From the NCBI RefSeq assembly GCF_002585305.1, contig NZ_NUNF01000044.1:64920-109478 (forward strand): DNA of 44,559 bases. The letters run 5' to 3'. The DNA comes from Bacillus sp. AFS037270. GTDB lineage: Bacteria; Bacillota; Bacilli; Bacillales_B; DSM-18226. The notes beneath the pieces are model-generated. The model searched no databases and was not told where the DNA came from. It worked only from the letters and a program-made list of their open reading frames with translations. This document shows, in pieces, positions 24,842 through 34,655 of the stretch; position 1 is the stretch's first letter, and each line of letters begins with the position of its first letter. Both the position numbers and the translations under genes were made by a program.

Positions 24842-26444
24842 GATATTTCTCCTCTCCTGCAACCGGAATGGCCACCTGAAGAATGGCTCCTTTTCCAGGT
24901 TCCGATAAAATAGAAATCTTTCCATTTAATTTTTTCACAGCCTCAAGGACCAAGTACATGCCGATGCCGCGGTTGTTTCCCTTAGTGGAAAAGCCTCTTT
25001 CAAAAATTTGCTCTTCCACTTCTTGGCTCATCCCCATACCTGTATCAGAAACTTTAATAATTAGTTCATCATTTTGACTTGTTAAAAACTCTACTTCTAC
25101 CTTTTTTTCTTGACATCCCTTTAAGGCTTCGATCGAGTTATCTATCAAATTACCAAGGACAGTGACAATATCCTGTACAAACTCATTACTTTTCTGCCTT
25201 GGAAAATAACTATTCTCCGTAATTGTTAATACGGCTCCTTGTTCTCGTGCAAAGCTAGACTTGCCGATAATGAAGCCCGCAATCACCGGATCTTTAATCC
25301 TTGCAGTTAAAAATCCTTCCTCTGTTTGAAAGGAGCTTGATATTTGTTTCACATAGTCGGTTAATTGATCGTATATTTTCATTTGAGCCAGGCCAAGGAT
25401 TACATGAAGTTTATTCATAAATTCATGTGTCTGTGATCGTAAGGCATCCGCATACAATCTTGCTCCGGTAAGCTGTTCAGCCAATTGCCTGATTTCTGTT
25501 TTATCCCTAAAAGTGGCCACTGCTCCCGTAATTTCATTGTTAACATAAGTGGGCACAATATTTGCCATAATAACTAGTCCTCTAAAGGAATATTCCTTAT
25601 CAAGCAGTTTTTTTCCAGTAGCCATCAATGAATTCAATTGAAATTGAGGAAAAATCTCTTCTATTTTCATTCCAATTGGATCACAATCAAAACCGACAGA
25701 TTTAATGAGCCGACCAGCTTCTTGGTTAATAAGTGTAATTTCACCGTATTGGTCAACTGCAATGACACCTTCACGTGCATACTCCAAAACAGCACTTCTC
25801 TGTTCTAGTAAATTAGCTATTTCAACCGGTTCCATGCCAAACAAAATGTTCTTAACCTTGCGCGAGAACACGACAGCACAAACTAAACCTACGAACACTC
25901 CTAACAACATACTAAAGAGTATAACCTTTGTACTTTTCCAAACCTTACGTTCTACATCATCTAATAAAACACCAACTAAAATGGCACCAATTTGTTTACC
26001 ATTATGATTGTAAACCGGTGTAAAATATCTTAACGATTTCCCTAAAGTGCCCGTAGCTATGGAGATATGCTCTCTGCCCTGGAACACTTGACCGGCATCT
26101 CCACCAGCATATTTTTTACCTATTTTATTAGGTAGTGGATGGGACAATCTAATTCCGTTCATATCTAGAACAACCAGAAATGGGACCCCTGCTGATTTTC
26201 TTACTTGCTCCGCGTATGTCTGAATTGTGTCCCCGCTTACCTTCCCGCTAAGACCATCAATAAAGATTGGATTGATGGCAGCCGTTTTTGAAACAGTTTT
26301 TGCCTTCTCTTCAATGTGATCAATTGTTGTTTGTTCCACATTTTTTTGTATAAAGAAATTAGTAACCAATAGACAGAGTATACTTACCCCGCAGACTAGT
26401 AGGATGATTTTATATTGTAGAGACAGATTCCATTTATTCTTCAT
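24834..26444 (-). CDS. Sensor histidine kinase, CitA/DcuS/MalK type
   Basis: A 536-residue membrane kinase. Transmembrane helices span about residues 12-31 and 172-193, enclosing an extracytoplasmic Cache/PAS sensor. Its NGIRLSHPLPNKIGKKYAGGD (R99, H102) and SLRYFTPVY (R139) match the C4-dicarboxylate/citrate binding residues of DcuS and CitA. A cytoplasmic PAS follows (about 215-320). The phosphoacceptor is H340 in RSQTHEFMNKLHVILGL (the SpoOB-like H box), then the ATPase with GNLIDNSIEA, VSDTGMGM and NRGIGMYLV. B. subtilis MalK has nearly the same length. The ligand is most likely malate or another C4-dicarboxylate. First gene of the two-gene operon. Confidence 0.9.
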   Translation of the reverse strand: MKNKWNLSLQYKIILLVCGVSILCLLVTNFFIQKNVEQTTIDHIEEKAKTVSKTAAINPIFIDGLSGKVSGDTIQTYAEQVRKSAGVPFLVVLDMNGIRLSHPLPNKIGKKYAGGDAGQVFQGREHISIATGTLGKSLRYFTPVYNHNGKQIGAILVGVLLDDVERKVWKSTKVILFSMLLGVFVGLVCAVVFSRKVKNILFGMEPVEIANLLEQRSAVLEYAREGVIAVDQYGEITLINQEAGRLIKSVGFDCDPIGMKIEEIFPQFQLNSLMATGKKLLDKEYSFRGLVIMANIVPTYVNNEITGAVATFRDKTEIRQLAEQLTGARLYADALRSQTHEFMNKLHVILGLAQMKIYDQLTDYVKQISSSFQTEEGFLTARIKDPVIAGFIIGKSSFAREQGAVLTITENSYFPRQKSNEFVQDIVTVLGNLIDNSIEALKGCQEKKVEVEFLTSQNDELIIKVSDTGMGMSQEVEEQIFERGFSTKGNNRGIGMYLVLEAVKKLNGKISILSEPGKGAILQVAIPVAGEEKYHD

Positions 26445-26651
26445 ACACTCATATCCCCTTGATAGGAACTTTTTCTTTTATTTTCTTATATTTTATAGGT
26501 CGAAAAGAGTTAGAAGTGTTTCAATATTGTGAAGGAAATAGAAAGTTGAAGTATCACATGTTCTATAGTAAAAACCAGGGGCATTTATTACAGGTTGCAC
26601 TAAACTTTGTCGAAAACTCATAAATACCATTCTATTGATGGACCTAAGTTA

Positions 26652-26671
26652 TTTGTGAATTATTTCACTAA
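26652..26671. promoter_or_regulatory. Second Rex/Fnr-like palindrome, upstream of the sensor kinase
   Basis: TTTGTGAA-N4-TTCACTAA: the same palindrome as before the transporter, with one mismatch in one arm. It lies about 210 bases upstream of the kinase start. If functional it would place the regulator pair under the same redox control. Confidence 0.5.
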
Positions 26672-26696
26672 CATCCTAAGATAAAAAAAGCTATCG

Positions 26697-26897
26697 TCAA
26701 GCAGACAAGGAAGGGTGAAAACAGTTTCTAAACTGTGGCTTTCTTGCGACTTTTGAAATATTAGAGGCCCCCTCTTCCAGTTGGTCAATGTACAAAAAAA
26801 CTGTTACAGGAATAATTGCTTTAGCTCCATAAGGATCTACTCCGTTAAATTCAGCCCCTATTAAAGGGACTTTTAAACTATTGCAAAAAATATACAT
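26697..26897 (-). CDS. Doubtful 66-codon frame, possible gene remnant
   Basis: The frame encodes a stretch with protein-like composition (LKVPLIGAEFNGVDPYGAKA, then IIPVTVFLYIDQLEEG) but no ribosome binding site before its ATG and no recognisable family. It lies in a 735-base AT-rich gap between the kinase gene and the frl operon. It may be the end of a lost gene or chance. The rest of the gap (26445-26696 and 26898-27100) shows no gene. Confidence 0.25.
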   Translation of the reverse strand: MYIFCNSLKVPLIGAEFNGVDPYGAKAIIPVTVFLYIDQLEEGASNISKVARKPQFRNCFHPSLSA

Positions 26898-27102
26898 AAT
26901 TAACCTAAAATTTATTTAGCCTATCTTTTTTTAAACTTACTTCATGAGCTCATATGAAGGAACAATGGCCAGTAAAAATTTAAAAAATTTTTCCCGACCT
27001 TCATTCTATTAATAATCGCATTAATACAACAACCAAATTAAAAGGAAAATAGCTTATTAAAAGTTACAAAACTATTTATTTGAATATATCTAAAATTCTC
27101 TA

Positions 27103-27147
27103 TTGAAATTAATGTAATGTTTAATTATAATACAAGACATAACAAAT
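27103..27147 (+). promoter_or_regulatory. frl promoter 1 with probable FrlR operator
   Basis: -35 TTGAAA (27103-27108), 17-base spacer, -10 TATAAT (27126-27131). The 22 bases from the -10 onward (27126-27147: TATAAT, ACAAGAC, ATAACAAAT) recur exactly at frl promoter 2. A repressor bound just downstream of the -10 would block both promoters; FrlR, encoded in the operon, is the natural candidate. Confidence 0.75.
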
Positions 27148-27179
27148 AAAATGTTTTCGATTAAAAAGGAGGTGATAAA

Positions 27180-28840
<1,661 letters not shown>

Positions 28841-28848
28841 CCTGAATA

Positions 28849-28887
28849 ATAGGAAGTTAGCTCCACTATACTAACTTCCTATTTTTA
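28849..28887 (+). terminator. Intrinsic terminator between frlA and frlB
   Basis: A 12-base perfect stem (ATAGGAAGTTAG / CTAACTTCCTAT) with a 10-base loop and T5. It ends the frlC-frlA transcript; frlB then has its own promoter. Confidence 0.85.
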
Positions 28888-28896
28888 AAAAACGCA

Positions 28897-28941
28897 TTGC
28901 ATTATTTGTTATATCTAACTATAATACAAGACATAACAAAT
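28897..28941 (+). promoter_or_regulatory. frl promoter 2 with the same operator block
   Basis: -35 TTGCAT (28897-28902), 17-base spacer, -10 TATAAT (28920-28925). The 22 bases from 28920 to 28941 are identical to 27126-27147 at promoter 1. Upstream ATTTGTTAT (28904-28912) can pair with the ATAACAAAT end, giving a loose dyad. Confidence 0.75.
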
Positions 28942-28973
28942 AGTTTAACCATCATAAAAGGAGGATCAAGTCC

Positions 28974-29987
28974 ATGTTGAAATTTGATGAAGAATTATTC
29001 CTTAAGCTTGTTGAAAAAGAGGGCCTTGCATTTAGAGGGGAAATTGAAGGTTTTGTCGATGAAATCTGCCAAAAAGGCTACAAGAACATTTTTCTTATCG
29101 GTGCAGGTGGAACCATTGCCATGATGTATCCCTATGAGTATATTCTAAAATCAAACTCTACGATTGACGTTCATGCAGAAATTGCAGCAGAGTTTATGGC
29201 TATGAACCATAAGCATTTTAGTAAAGATTCAGTTTGTATCTTTACCTCTGTTTCCGGAACAACGAAAGAAACCCTTGCAGCTGCCGAGTATTGTAAAGAA
29301 AAAGGTGCCACAACCATTGCACTAGTAGCAGAGCCGAATACACCACTAACAAAAATGGTCGACTATTGTATAACTACAGGTTCAGAAAAACATTCTTTTG
29401 ATACCTTTTATATGCTTCTCTACATGGTTATCTTCCGATTTATGTACAACCATGATGAATTTCCTCAATATGAGCAATTTACGAAGGAAGTTAATTTACT
29501 TCCACGCGCCATTCTGAATGCCGTTAAATCTTTTGATCAAAAAGCAGAGGAATTTGCGATCAAACATAAAGATACAGATTATCACATGATGGTGGGTTCC
29601 GGTAATTTATGGGGAAATACTTATTGCTATGCGATGTGTGTTTTAGAGGAAATGCAATGGATCCATGCTAAATCCATTCATGCCGCCGAGTTTTTCCATG
29701 GTACGCTTGAACTTGTCGTCGAAGATACAAGTGTGATTTTACTAAAGGGAGAAGATGAAACAAGGCCTCTTATGGACCGTGTAGAAAGATTTGTTGAGAA
29801 TATAACAAAGAATGTAACGATTATTGATACAAAAGATTTTAAAATGGAAGGGATCAGCGAGGAATTTAGAAAACACTTTGCTGTTAGCATTAATTGGTCC
29901 GTCTTAAGCAGAATCAGTGTTTACCTTGAGCGTGAACGGAACCATTCGTTAGAGCTTAGAAGATACTATCGCCAAATGGAATATTAA
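28974..29987 (+). CDS. frlB: Fructoselysine-6-phosphate deglycase
   Basis: A 337-residue SIS-domain enzyme that splits fructoselysine 6-phosphate into lysine and glucose 6-phosphate. Two SIS domains are visible: IFLIGAGGTIAMMYPYEYIL with VCIFTSVSGTTKETLAAA (sugar-phosphate Ser/Thr loop), then MMVGSGNLWGNTYCYAMCVL with EMQWIHAKSIHAAEFFHGTLE near the active site. The length agrees with E. coli FrlB (340). AAAGGAGG precedes the ATG. It leads the second transcript of the operon, followed by the kinase 67 bases on. Confidence 0.9.
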   Translation: MLKFDEELFLKLVEKEGLAFRGEIEGFVDEICQKGYKNIFLIGAGGTIAMMYPYEYILKSNSTIDVHAEIAAEFMAMNHKHFSKDSVCIFTSVSGTTKETLAAAEYCKEKGATTIALVAEPNTPLTKMVDYCITTGSEKHSFDTFYMLLYMVIFRFMYNHDEFPQYEQFTKEVNLLPRAILNAVKSFDQKAEEFAIKHKDTDYHMMVGSGNLWGNTYCYAMCVLEEMQWIHAKSIHAAEFFHGTLELVVEDTSVILLKGEDETRPLMDRVERFVENITKNVTIIDTKDFKMEGISEEFRKHFAVSINWSVLSRISVYLERERNHSLELRRYYRQMEY

Positions 29988-30054
29988 AAATGATGAATGA
30001 GCACTACTCGTAGTGCTCGTTTCTTCTTAAAAAAGGAAAAGTGGGGATATAGCA

Positions 30055-30837
30055 ATGAAAATAGCTGCTGTCGGAGATAACTGCATGGATGTTTATCAGG
30101 CAAACGGGAAGGCCTATCCTGGAGGAAATCCAGTCAATGTCGCTGTCTATTTAAAAGGTTTAGGTGCTGAATCGTCCTATATTGGGTGGGTTGGGGCTGA
30201 TTCATACGGTAAGGATATGATTCGTGCTATCCAAAACAAGGGTGTAGATACTACTCATCTTTCTCAGAAGGAAGGAAAAACGGCTATTACCTATGTTGAA
30301 TTAGTCGGAAATGATCGCAAATTCGGAGAATACGATGAAGGTGTAATGGCTGACTTCACCTTAACGCCGGAGGAAATTATTTTTATTGGAACACACAAAT
30401 GCGTACATGCTGGAATTTGGGGGCATGTGGAGCAATATTATCCTGCATTTAAAGAAATGGGGCTGCTCACCTCATTTGATTTTTCAAACCAATTAAATGA
30501 TCCCCTGGTAAAAACCTTACCACCGTTTGTCGATTATGCCTTTTTGTCCTATACGGAAGATGATGCCTATATACGTCAGTATTTAAAGGAAATTAAAAAC
30601 CTTGGCTCAAAAGTTGCTGTGGCAACATTAGGTGAAAATGGTTCTCTTGCCTATGATGGTCAACAATTTCACCAATTTGGTGTAATAGAAGAGAATGTAG
30701 TCGATACAATGGGGGCCGGCGATTCCTTTATTTCAGGTTTTATTTATGGAATATTGAAAGGCTGTACTATTAACGAATGTTTACAGTTAGGTACGGAAAC
30801 AGCTGCAAAAACGATTCGATATTTCGGTGCATGGTGA
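30055..30837 (+). CDS. frlD: Fructoselysine 6-kinase
   Basis: A 260-residue PfkB/ribokinase family kinase that phosphorylates fructoselysine at O6 to give the substrate of FrlB. The N-terminus AAVGDNCMDVYQANGKAYPGGNPVNVAVYL contains the family's Gly-Gly signature, and VVDTMGAGDSFISGFIYGIL near residue 215 is the second PfkB signature with catalytic Asp. E. coli FrlD has 261 residues. It lies between frlB and frlR on the same strand; GTGGGGAT is a modest ribosome binding site. Confidence 0.9.
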   Translation: MKIAAVGDNCMDVYQANGKAYPGGNPVNVAVYLKGLGAESSYIGWVGADSYGKDMIRAIQNKGVDTTHLSQKEGKTAITYVELVGNDRKFGEYDEGVMADFTLTPEEIIFIGTHKCVHAGIWGHVEQYYPAFKEMGLLTSFDFSNQLNDPLVKTLPPFVDYAFLSYTEDDAYIRQYLKEIKNLGSKVAVATLGENGSLAYDGQQFHQFGVIEENVVDTMGAGDSFISGFIYGILKGCTINECLQLGTETAAKTIRYFGAW

Positions 30838-30903
30838 CTAGGACTGGGCTCTCGATGTATAATAGATACTATAATTTATTGACGGATAAGGATGAAGCAA
30901 GTA

Positions 30904-31632
30904 ATGAATTTAAATCCTTCTACCCCCCAGCCACTCTATATGCAAATAAGGCAAATGTTGAAAAATGATATCCAGCAAGGTAAGTATAAACCAGATGAAC
31001 AAATACCAACTGAAGCTGAACTTTGTGAAATTTATAACGTAAGTCGGATTACCATCCGAAAAGCAATTGAGGAGTTGGTAAAGGACGGAACATTAACACG
31101 TATTCCACGAAGAGGAACTTATGTTACCTCAAAAAAGTTTCATAACGAGTTGATTTCTGTAAGCGGGTTCTCAGAGTTCAGTCATCAGCTGGGCATGACC
31201 CCTAATTCTCGAATTTTAAAAAGTGAGGTCATACCTGCAACTGAAGAAATAGCAGAATATCTTAAAGTTGAGGAAGGAAGCCCAATTTTGGAACTTGAGC
31301 GGCTAATGTATGTAAATGATCGTCCTCTTTTTTATGATATTGCCCATTTCTCGTTAATTCGATTCCCAGATCTAGAAAAGAAAATTGTTGGAAATGAATC
31401 AACGTATAAAATTCTTTTGAACGATTACCAAACCGAAATTGTCAGTAATGACAAAATTATTGATGTTATTGGTGCCACAAAAGACTACGCTAAATGGCTG
31501 GAGTGCGATATCGGGGCTAATCTCTTTAAAATTTTAAAGATTTCATTTAATTTAGCTGATGAACCTGTACACCTCTCTACCTTTATGTGTGAAACAAACA
31601 AGGTTAAACTGACGGTTCATCGGGCAAAATAA
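30904..31632 (+). CDS. frlR: GntR/HutC family regulator of the frl genes
   Basis: The ATG at 30904 (MNLNPSTPQPLYMQIRQMLK) has AAGGA 9 bases upstream; an ATG 4 codons earlier lies on that site. The 242-residue protein has a GntR winged helix (QIPTEAELCEIYNVSRITIRKAIEELVKDGTLTRIPRRGTYV) at residues about 25-75 and a UTRA ligand-binding domain (ISVSGFSEFSHQLGM ... ILELERLMYVNDRPLFYDIAHF) after it. This is the HutC/FrlR subfamily, which senses sugar phosphates. It is the last gene of the frl locus and likely binds the shared 22-base block at both frl promoters. Confidence 0.85.
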   Translation: MNLNPSTPQPLYMQIRQMLKNDIQQGKYKPDEQIPTEAELCEIYNVSRITIRKAIEELVKDGTLTRIPRRGTYVTSKKFHNELISVSGFSEFSHQLGMTPNSRILKSEVIPATEEIAEYLKVEEGSPILELERLMYVNDRPLFYDIAHFSLIRFPDLEKKIVGNESTYKILLNDYQTEIVSNDKIIDVIGATKDYAKWLECDIGANLFKILKISFNLADEPVHLSTFMCETNKVKLTVHRAK

Positions 31633-31682
31633 GATAATCTGATTGGTGCCCAGCTTTTTTATTTATTTTTTTTATTTTTCTA

Positions 31683-31711
31683 TTGCCATTATATTTAAGT
31701 ACTGCTATTAT
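31683..31711 (+). promoter_or_regulatory. Candidate promoter of the carboxynorspermidine leader
   Basis: TTGCCA (31683-31688), 17-base spacer, TATTAT (31706-31711). Transcription would start near 31718, about 480 bases before the first start codon, giving a long leader. Confidence 0.5.
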
Positions 31712-31717
31712 GAAGTA

Positions 31718-32140
31718 GCATGATTTTTGGAAAGCTAATATTCAATATATCTGGATCTTTCCAAGCAGATAACCTTGACCACTTCCTAGGAAGTTAAGGC
31801 CATACGGACAGCCGGGTCAACTGCCGATTGGCAACTTTGGTTGCCTTATTGATTGAGTTAAAAGCTCAAATTTTATAAGTTGGTTACTTTACAACCAGTG
31901 CACATGCACACAACTTGTGAAACGGTCAATAAGAGTGGTAAAAGTGATTATTTGCTATATAGACTCTGATCCTAAAATGATATATTTTGAATATTAAAAA
32001 GCTTTCTGCCATGGTGTCTGATGACTTGGTAGAGTATAGATATGACTCTATGTCATGGATATACTTGATTTTTAATATTGAATATATCAAAGCAAGTGTT
32101 GTGCGCAATTAATTCCTGCGTTTTGCACTTGCTTTTTTTG
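31718..32140 (+). ncRNA. Long structured leader or small RNA of unknown class before the carboxynorspermidine operon
   Basis: Three related AT-rich arms occur: arm 1 (31733-31757), arm 2 (31968-32003) and arm 3 (32069-32089). Arm 1 pairs with arm 2 (GGATC/GATCC, then ATATATC and TATTCA with their complements), closing a domain of about 210 nt. Arm 2 also pairs with arm 3, making a hairpin of about 112 nt with inner stems CCATG/CATGG, ATGAC/GTCAT and TAGAGT/ACTCTA. The two pairings exclude each other. Arm 3 touches an intrinsic terminator (32089-32140). The enclosed domain has further stems (CCTT..ACTTCC/GGAAGT..AAGG; GGCAAC/GTTGCC; TGGTT/AACCA). This is the build of a riboswitch or attenuator. 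I could not match it to a known class. Confidence 0.45.
32089..32140 (+). terminator. Intrinsic terminator in the carboxynorspermidine leader
   Basis: AAAGCAAGTG (32089-32098) pairs with CACTTGCTTT (32126-32135), followed by T7. It lies 58 bases before the dehydrogenase ATG with no evident promoter between, so it either ends a separate RNA or controls the operon by attenuation. Confidence 0.75.
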
Positions 32141-32197
32141 TTGTTACGGAATTTAGTTGTGCCTTAAAAAAATCTATTAGGTTAGGAGAAATGAAAA

Positions 32198-33436
32198 ATG
32201 GGAAAAGCGCTAATTATCGGGGCTGGCGGCGTAGCATCTGTTGCGGTCCATAAATGTGTACAAAACAGTGAAGTATTCGAAGAAATTTGTATCGCAAGCC
32301 GTACAAAATCGAAATGTGATGAATTAAAAGCGAAACTTGATGGCGGCAAAACAAAAATTACAACTGCACAGGTTAATGCAGATAATGTAGATGAGTTAAT
32401 CGGATTAATTAATGAAGTAAAACCAGATATCGTAATGAACTTAGCATTACCGTACCAAGATTTAACGATCATGGATGCTTGTCTTGCAACAAAGACACAC
32501 TATATGGATACAGCAAACTATGAGCCAGAAGATACGGCAAAATTTGAATACAAATGGCAATGGGAATACCGTGAGCGTTTTGAAAAAGCCGGAATCACAG
32601 CCCTTTTAGGCAGCGGCTTTGACCCAGGTGTAACAGGCGTATTTTCTGCTTATGCATTAAAACATTACTTCGACGAAATTGAATATATCGACATTCTTGA
32701 TTGTAACGGCGGCGATCATGGCTATCCATTTGCAACAAACTTCAACCCTGAAATCAATATTCGTGAAGTTTCAGCTAACGGACGTTACTGGGAAAATGGC
32801 GAATGGATCGAAACAGAGCCAATGGAAATCAAACGCGTTTATAACTTCGCTGAGGTTGGCGAAAAAGATATGTATTTGCTTTACCATGAAGAGCTTGAGT
32901 CTCTTGCTGAAAACATCCCAGGACTTAAGCGTATCCGTTTCTTCATGACATTTGGCCAAAGCTACCTTACACACCTAAAAGCACTTGAAAATGTAGGTAT
33001 GACTTCTATCGAGCCAATTGAATTTGAAGGTAAACAAATCATCCCTCTTCAGTTCTTGAAGGCTGTATTACCAGACCCAGCTTCCCTTGGACCTCGTACA
33101 GTTGGTAAAACAAACATCGGCTGTATCTTCAGAGGAAAAAAGGATGGAAAAGACAAAACGTATTACGTTTACAATGTTTGTGACCACCAAGAGTGCTATA
33201 AAGAAGTGGGCTCTCAAGCCATCTCTTATACTACAGGTGTTCCTGCGATGATCGGTGCAGCAATGATTCTAACTGGTAAGTGGAACAAAGCTGGCGTATA
33301 TAATATTGAACAATTTGATCCAGATCCATTCATGGAAGAGTTAAACAAATGGGGACTTCCATGGGTAGAAGACTTTAATCCGGTGCTTGTTGATGATGAA
33401 CCTGCTGAGAAAAAAGAAGCGGAGCTAATTAAATAA
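32198..33436 (+). CDS. Carboxynorspermidine/carboxyspermidine dehydrogenase (saccharopine dehydrogenase family)
   Basis: A 412-residue NAD(P)-binding enzyme. ALIIGAGGVASVAVHKCVQN is the Rossmann loop, YMDTANYEPEDTAKFEYKWQWEY and LLGSGFDPGVTGVFSAYALKHYF are hallmark stretches of the bacterial carboxynorspermidine dehydrogenase branch. The enzyme condenses a diamine with aspartate semialdehyde and reduces the adduct. The decarboxylase of the same pathway starts one base after its stop, which settles the branch against true saccharopine dehydrogenase. TTAGGAG precedes the ATG. With putrescine as substrate the product leads to spermidine, with diaminopropane to norspermidine; sequence does not tell which. 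Confidence 0.88.
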   Translation: MGKALIIGAGGVASVAVHKCVQNSEVFEEICIASRTKSKCDELKAKLDGGKTKITTAQVNADNVDELIGLINEVKPDIVMNLALPYQDLTIMDACLATKTHYMDTANYEPEDTAKFEYKWQWEYRERFEKAGITALLGSGFDPGVTGVFSAYALKHYFDEIEYIDILDCNGGDHGYPFATNFNPEINIREVSANGRYWENGEWIETEPMEIKRVYNFAEVGEKDMYLLYHEELESLAENIPGLKRIRFFMTFGQSYLTHLKALENVGMTSIEPIEFEGKQIIPLQFLKAVLPDPASLGPRTVGKTNIGCIFRGKKDGKDKTYYVYNVCDHQECYKEVGSQAISYTTGVPAMIGAAMILTGKWNKAGVYNIEQFDPDPFMEELNKWGLPWVEDFNPVLVDDEPAEKKEAELIK

Positions 33437-33437
33437 A

Positions 33438-34565
33438 ATGCGGTTTGAAGAATTACCAACACCATGTTATGTCATCGATGAAGGTCTCGTCGAAAGAAAT
33501 CTAAAAATCCTAAACGGCGTTATGCAGCGTACAGGAGCTAAGATTGTTTTGGCACAGAAGGCATTTTCTATGACTACAATGTATCCCCTCATTGGAAAAT
33601 ATTTAAGTGGTACCACGGCTAGTGGATTATTCGAAGCACGGTTAGGTTACGAAGAAATGGGCAAAGAGAATCATGTCTTTGCCCCCGCCTATCGTGAAGA
33701 TGAAATTGATGAAATTATCTCGATTTGCGATCATATTATCTTTAATTCCTTCTCCCAGTTGGAAAAATTTAAGAACAAAGCGCTAGAAGCCGGCAGAAAA
33801 GTGGGCTTACGCATTAATCCTGAATGCTCTACCCAAATTGGACATGCAATCTATGATCCATGTTCACCAGGGTCTAGATTTGGTGTAATCAAAGAGCAGT
33901 TCCGTCCTGATTTACTTGATGGTGTTTCAGGGCTGCACTTCCACACCCTTTGCCAGCAAAACTCTGACGACTTAGAAACCACTTTAAATGCAGTGGAAGA
34001 AAAGTTTGGAGAGTGGCTTCCGCAAATGGAATGGATCAACTTTGGCGGCGGCCACCATATTACCAGAGAAGATTATGATATTCCAAGACTAGAAGCTTGC
34101 ATTAAGAGAATGCAAGACAAATATGATTTAGAAGTATATCTTGAACCAGGGGAAGCTATTGCCTTGAACGCAGGTTATCTTATTACATCCGTACTTGATT
34201 TACATCGAAACGGAATGGAGATTGCCATTCTTGATACTTCAGCAACCTGCCATATGCCAGATGTATTAGAAATGCCTTACCGCCCTCCTCTATTTGGATC
34301 AGGGGAAGCAGGAGAAAAGCCATACACCTATCGACTTGGCGGGCAAACTTGCCTAACAGGAGATGTCATCGGGGATTATTCCTTTGATGAGCCATTAAAA
34401 AGCGGTGATCGCTTAGTTTTTGGCGATATGGCCATCTATACAATGGTGAAAAACACGACTTTTAACGGCATGCCACTACCAGCTATCGCTATTAAAAAAG
34501 CAGATGGCGACTGTGAAGTTGTACGCGAATTTGGCTATCAAGACTTTAAAATGAGATTAGCTTAA
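33438..34565 (+). CDS. nspC: Carboxynorspermidine/carboxyspermidine decarboxylase
   Basis: A 375-residue PLP enzyme of the alanine racemase-fold (ornithine/DAP decarboxylase) group that decarboxylates carboxynorspermidine or carboxyspermidine. The PLP Lys lies in KIVLAQKAFSMTTMYP, SGTTASGLFEARLG and the phosphate-binding GGGHH follow, YLEPGEAI is the family's conserved Glu-Pro-Gly, and the active-site Cys region is DTSATCHMPDVLEMPYRP. The frame begins TAA-A-ATG right after the dehydrogenase, so translation is coupled. The gene pair forms the aspartate-semialdehyde route to polyamines. No speE-type synthase is in the window. Confidence 0.92.
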   Translation: MRFEELPTPCYVIDEGLVERNLKILNGVMQRTGAKIVLAQKAFSMTTMYPLIGKYLSGTTASGLFEARLGYEEMGKENHVFAPAYREDEIDEIISICDHIIFNSFSQLEKFKNKALEAGRKVGLRINPECSTQIGHAIYDPCSPGSRFGVIKEQFRPDLLDGVSGLHFHTLCQQNSDDLETTLNAVEEKFGEWLPQMEWINFGGGHHITREDYDIPRLEACIKRMQDKYDLEVYLEPGEAIALNAGYLITSVLDLHRNGMEIAILDTSATCHMPDVLEMPYRPPLFGSGEAGEKPYTYRLGGQTCLTGDVIGDYSFDEPLKSGDRLVFGDMAIYTMVKNTTFNGMPLPAIAIKKADGDCEVVREFGYQDFKMRLA

Positions 34566-34572
34566 TAGATTG

Positions 34573-34655
34573 GAAGCAAGGGGACGGTTCTCTTGCTTCT
34601 TTTTTATACGCAAAGGGACGATTCCCTTGCTTCATTGGAAGCAAGAGAACCGTCA
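34573..34655. terminator. Nested hairpins of the GGACGGTTCTC repeat family
   Basis: GAAGCAAG/CTTGCTTC (34573-34599) followed by T6 terminates nspC. In addition the 17 bases at 34583-34599 are the exact reverse complement of 34638-34654, so a larger hairpin spans the gap and reaches the stop codon of the convergent AraC gene. The same GGGACGGTTCTC element recurs after the GH2 gene. Confidence 0.7.

Noticed and set aside
31718..32140. T-box or SAM riboswitch before the polyamine genes
   Set aside because: The T-box core (AGGGTGG) and the SAM-I conserved core could not be found on the sense strand.
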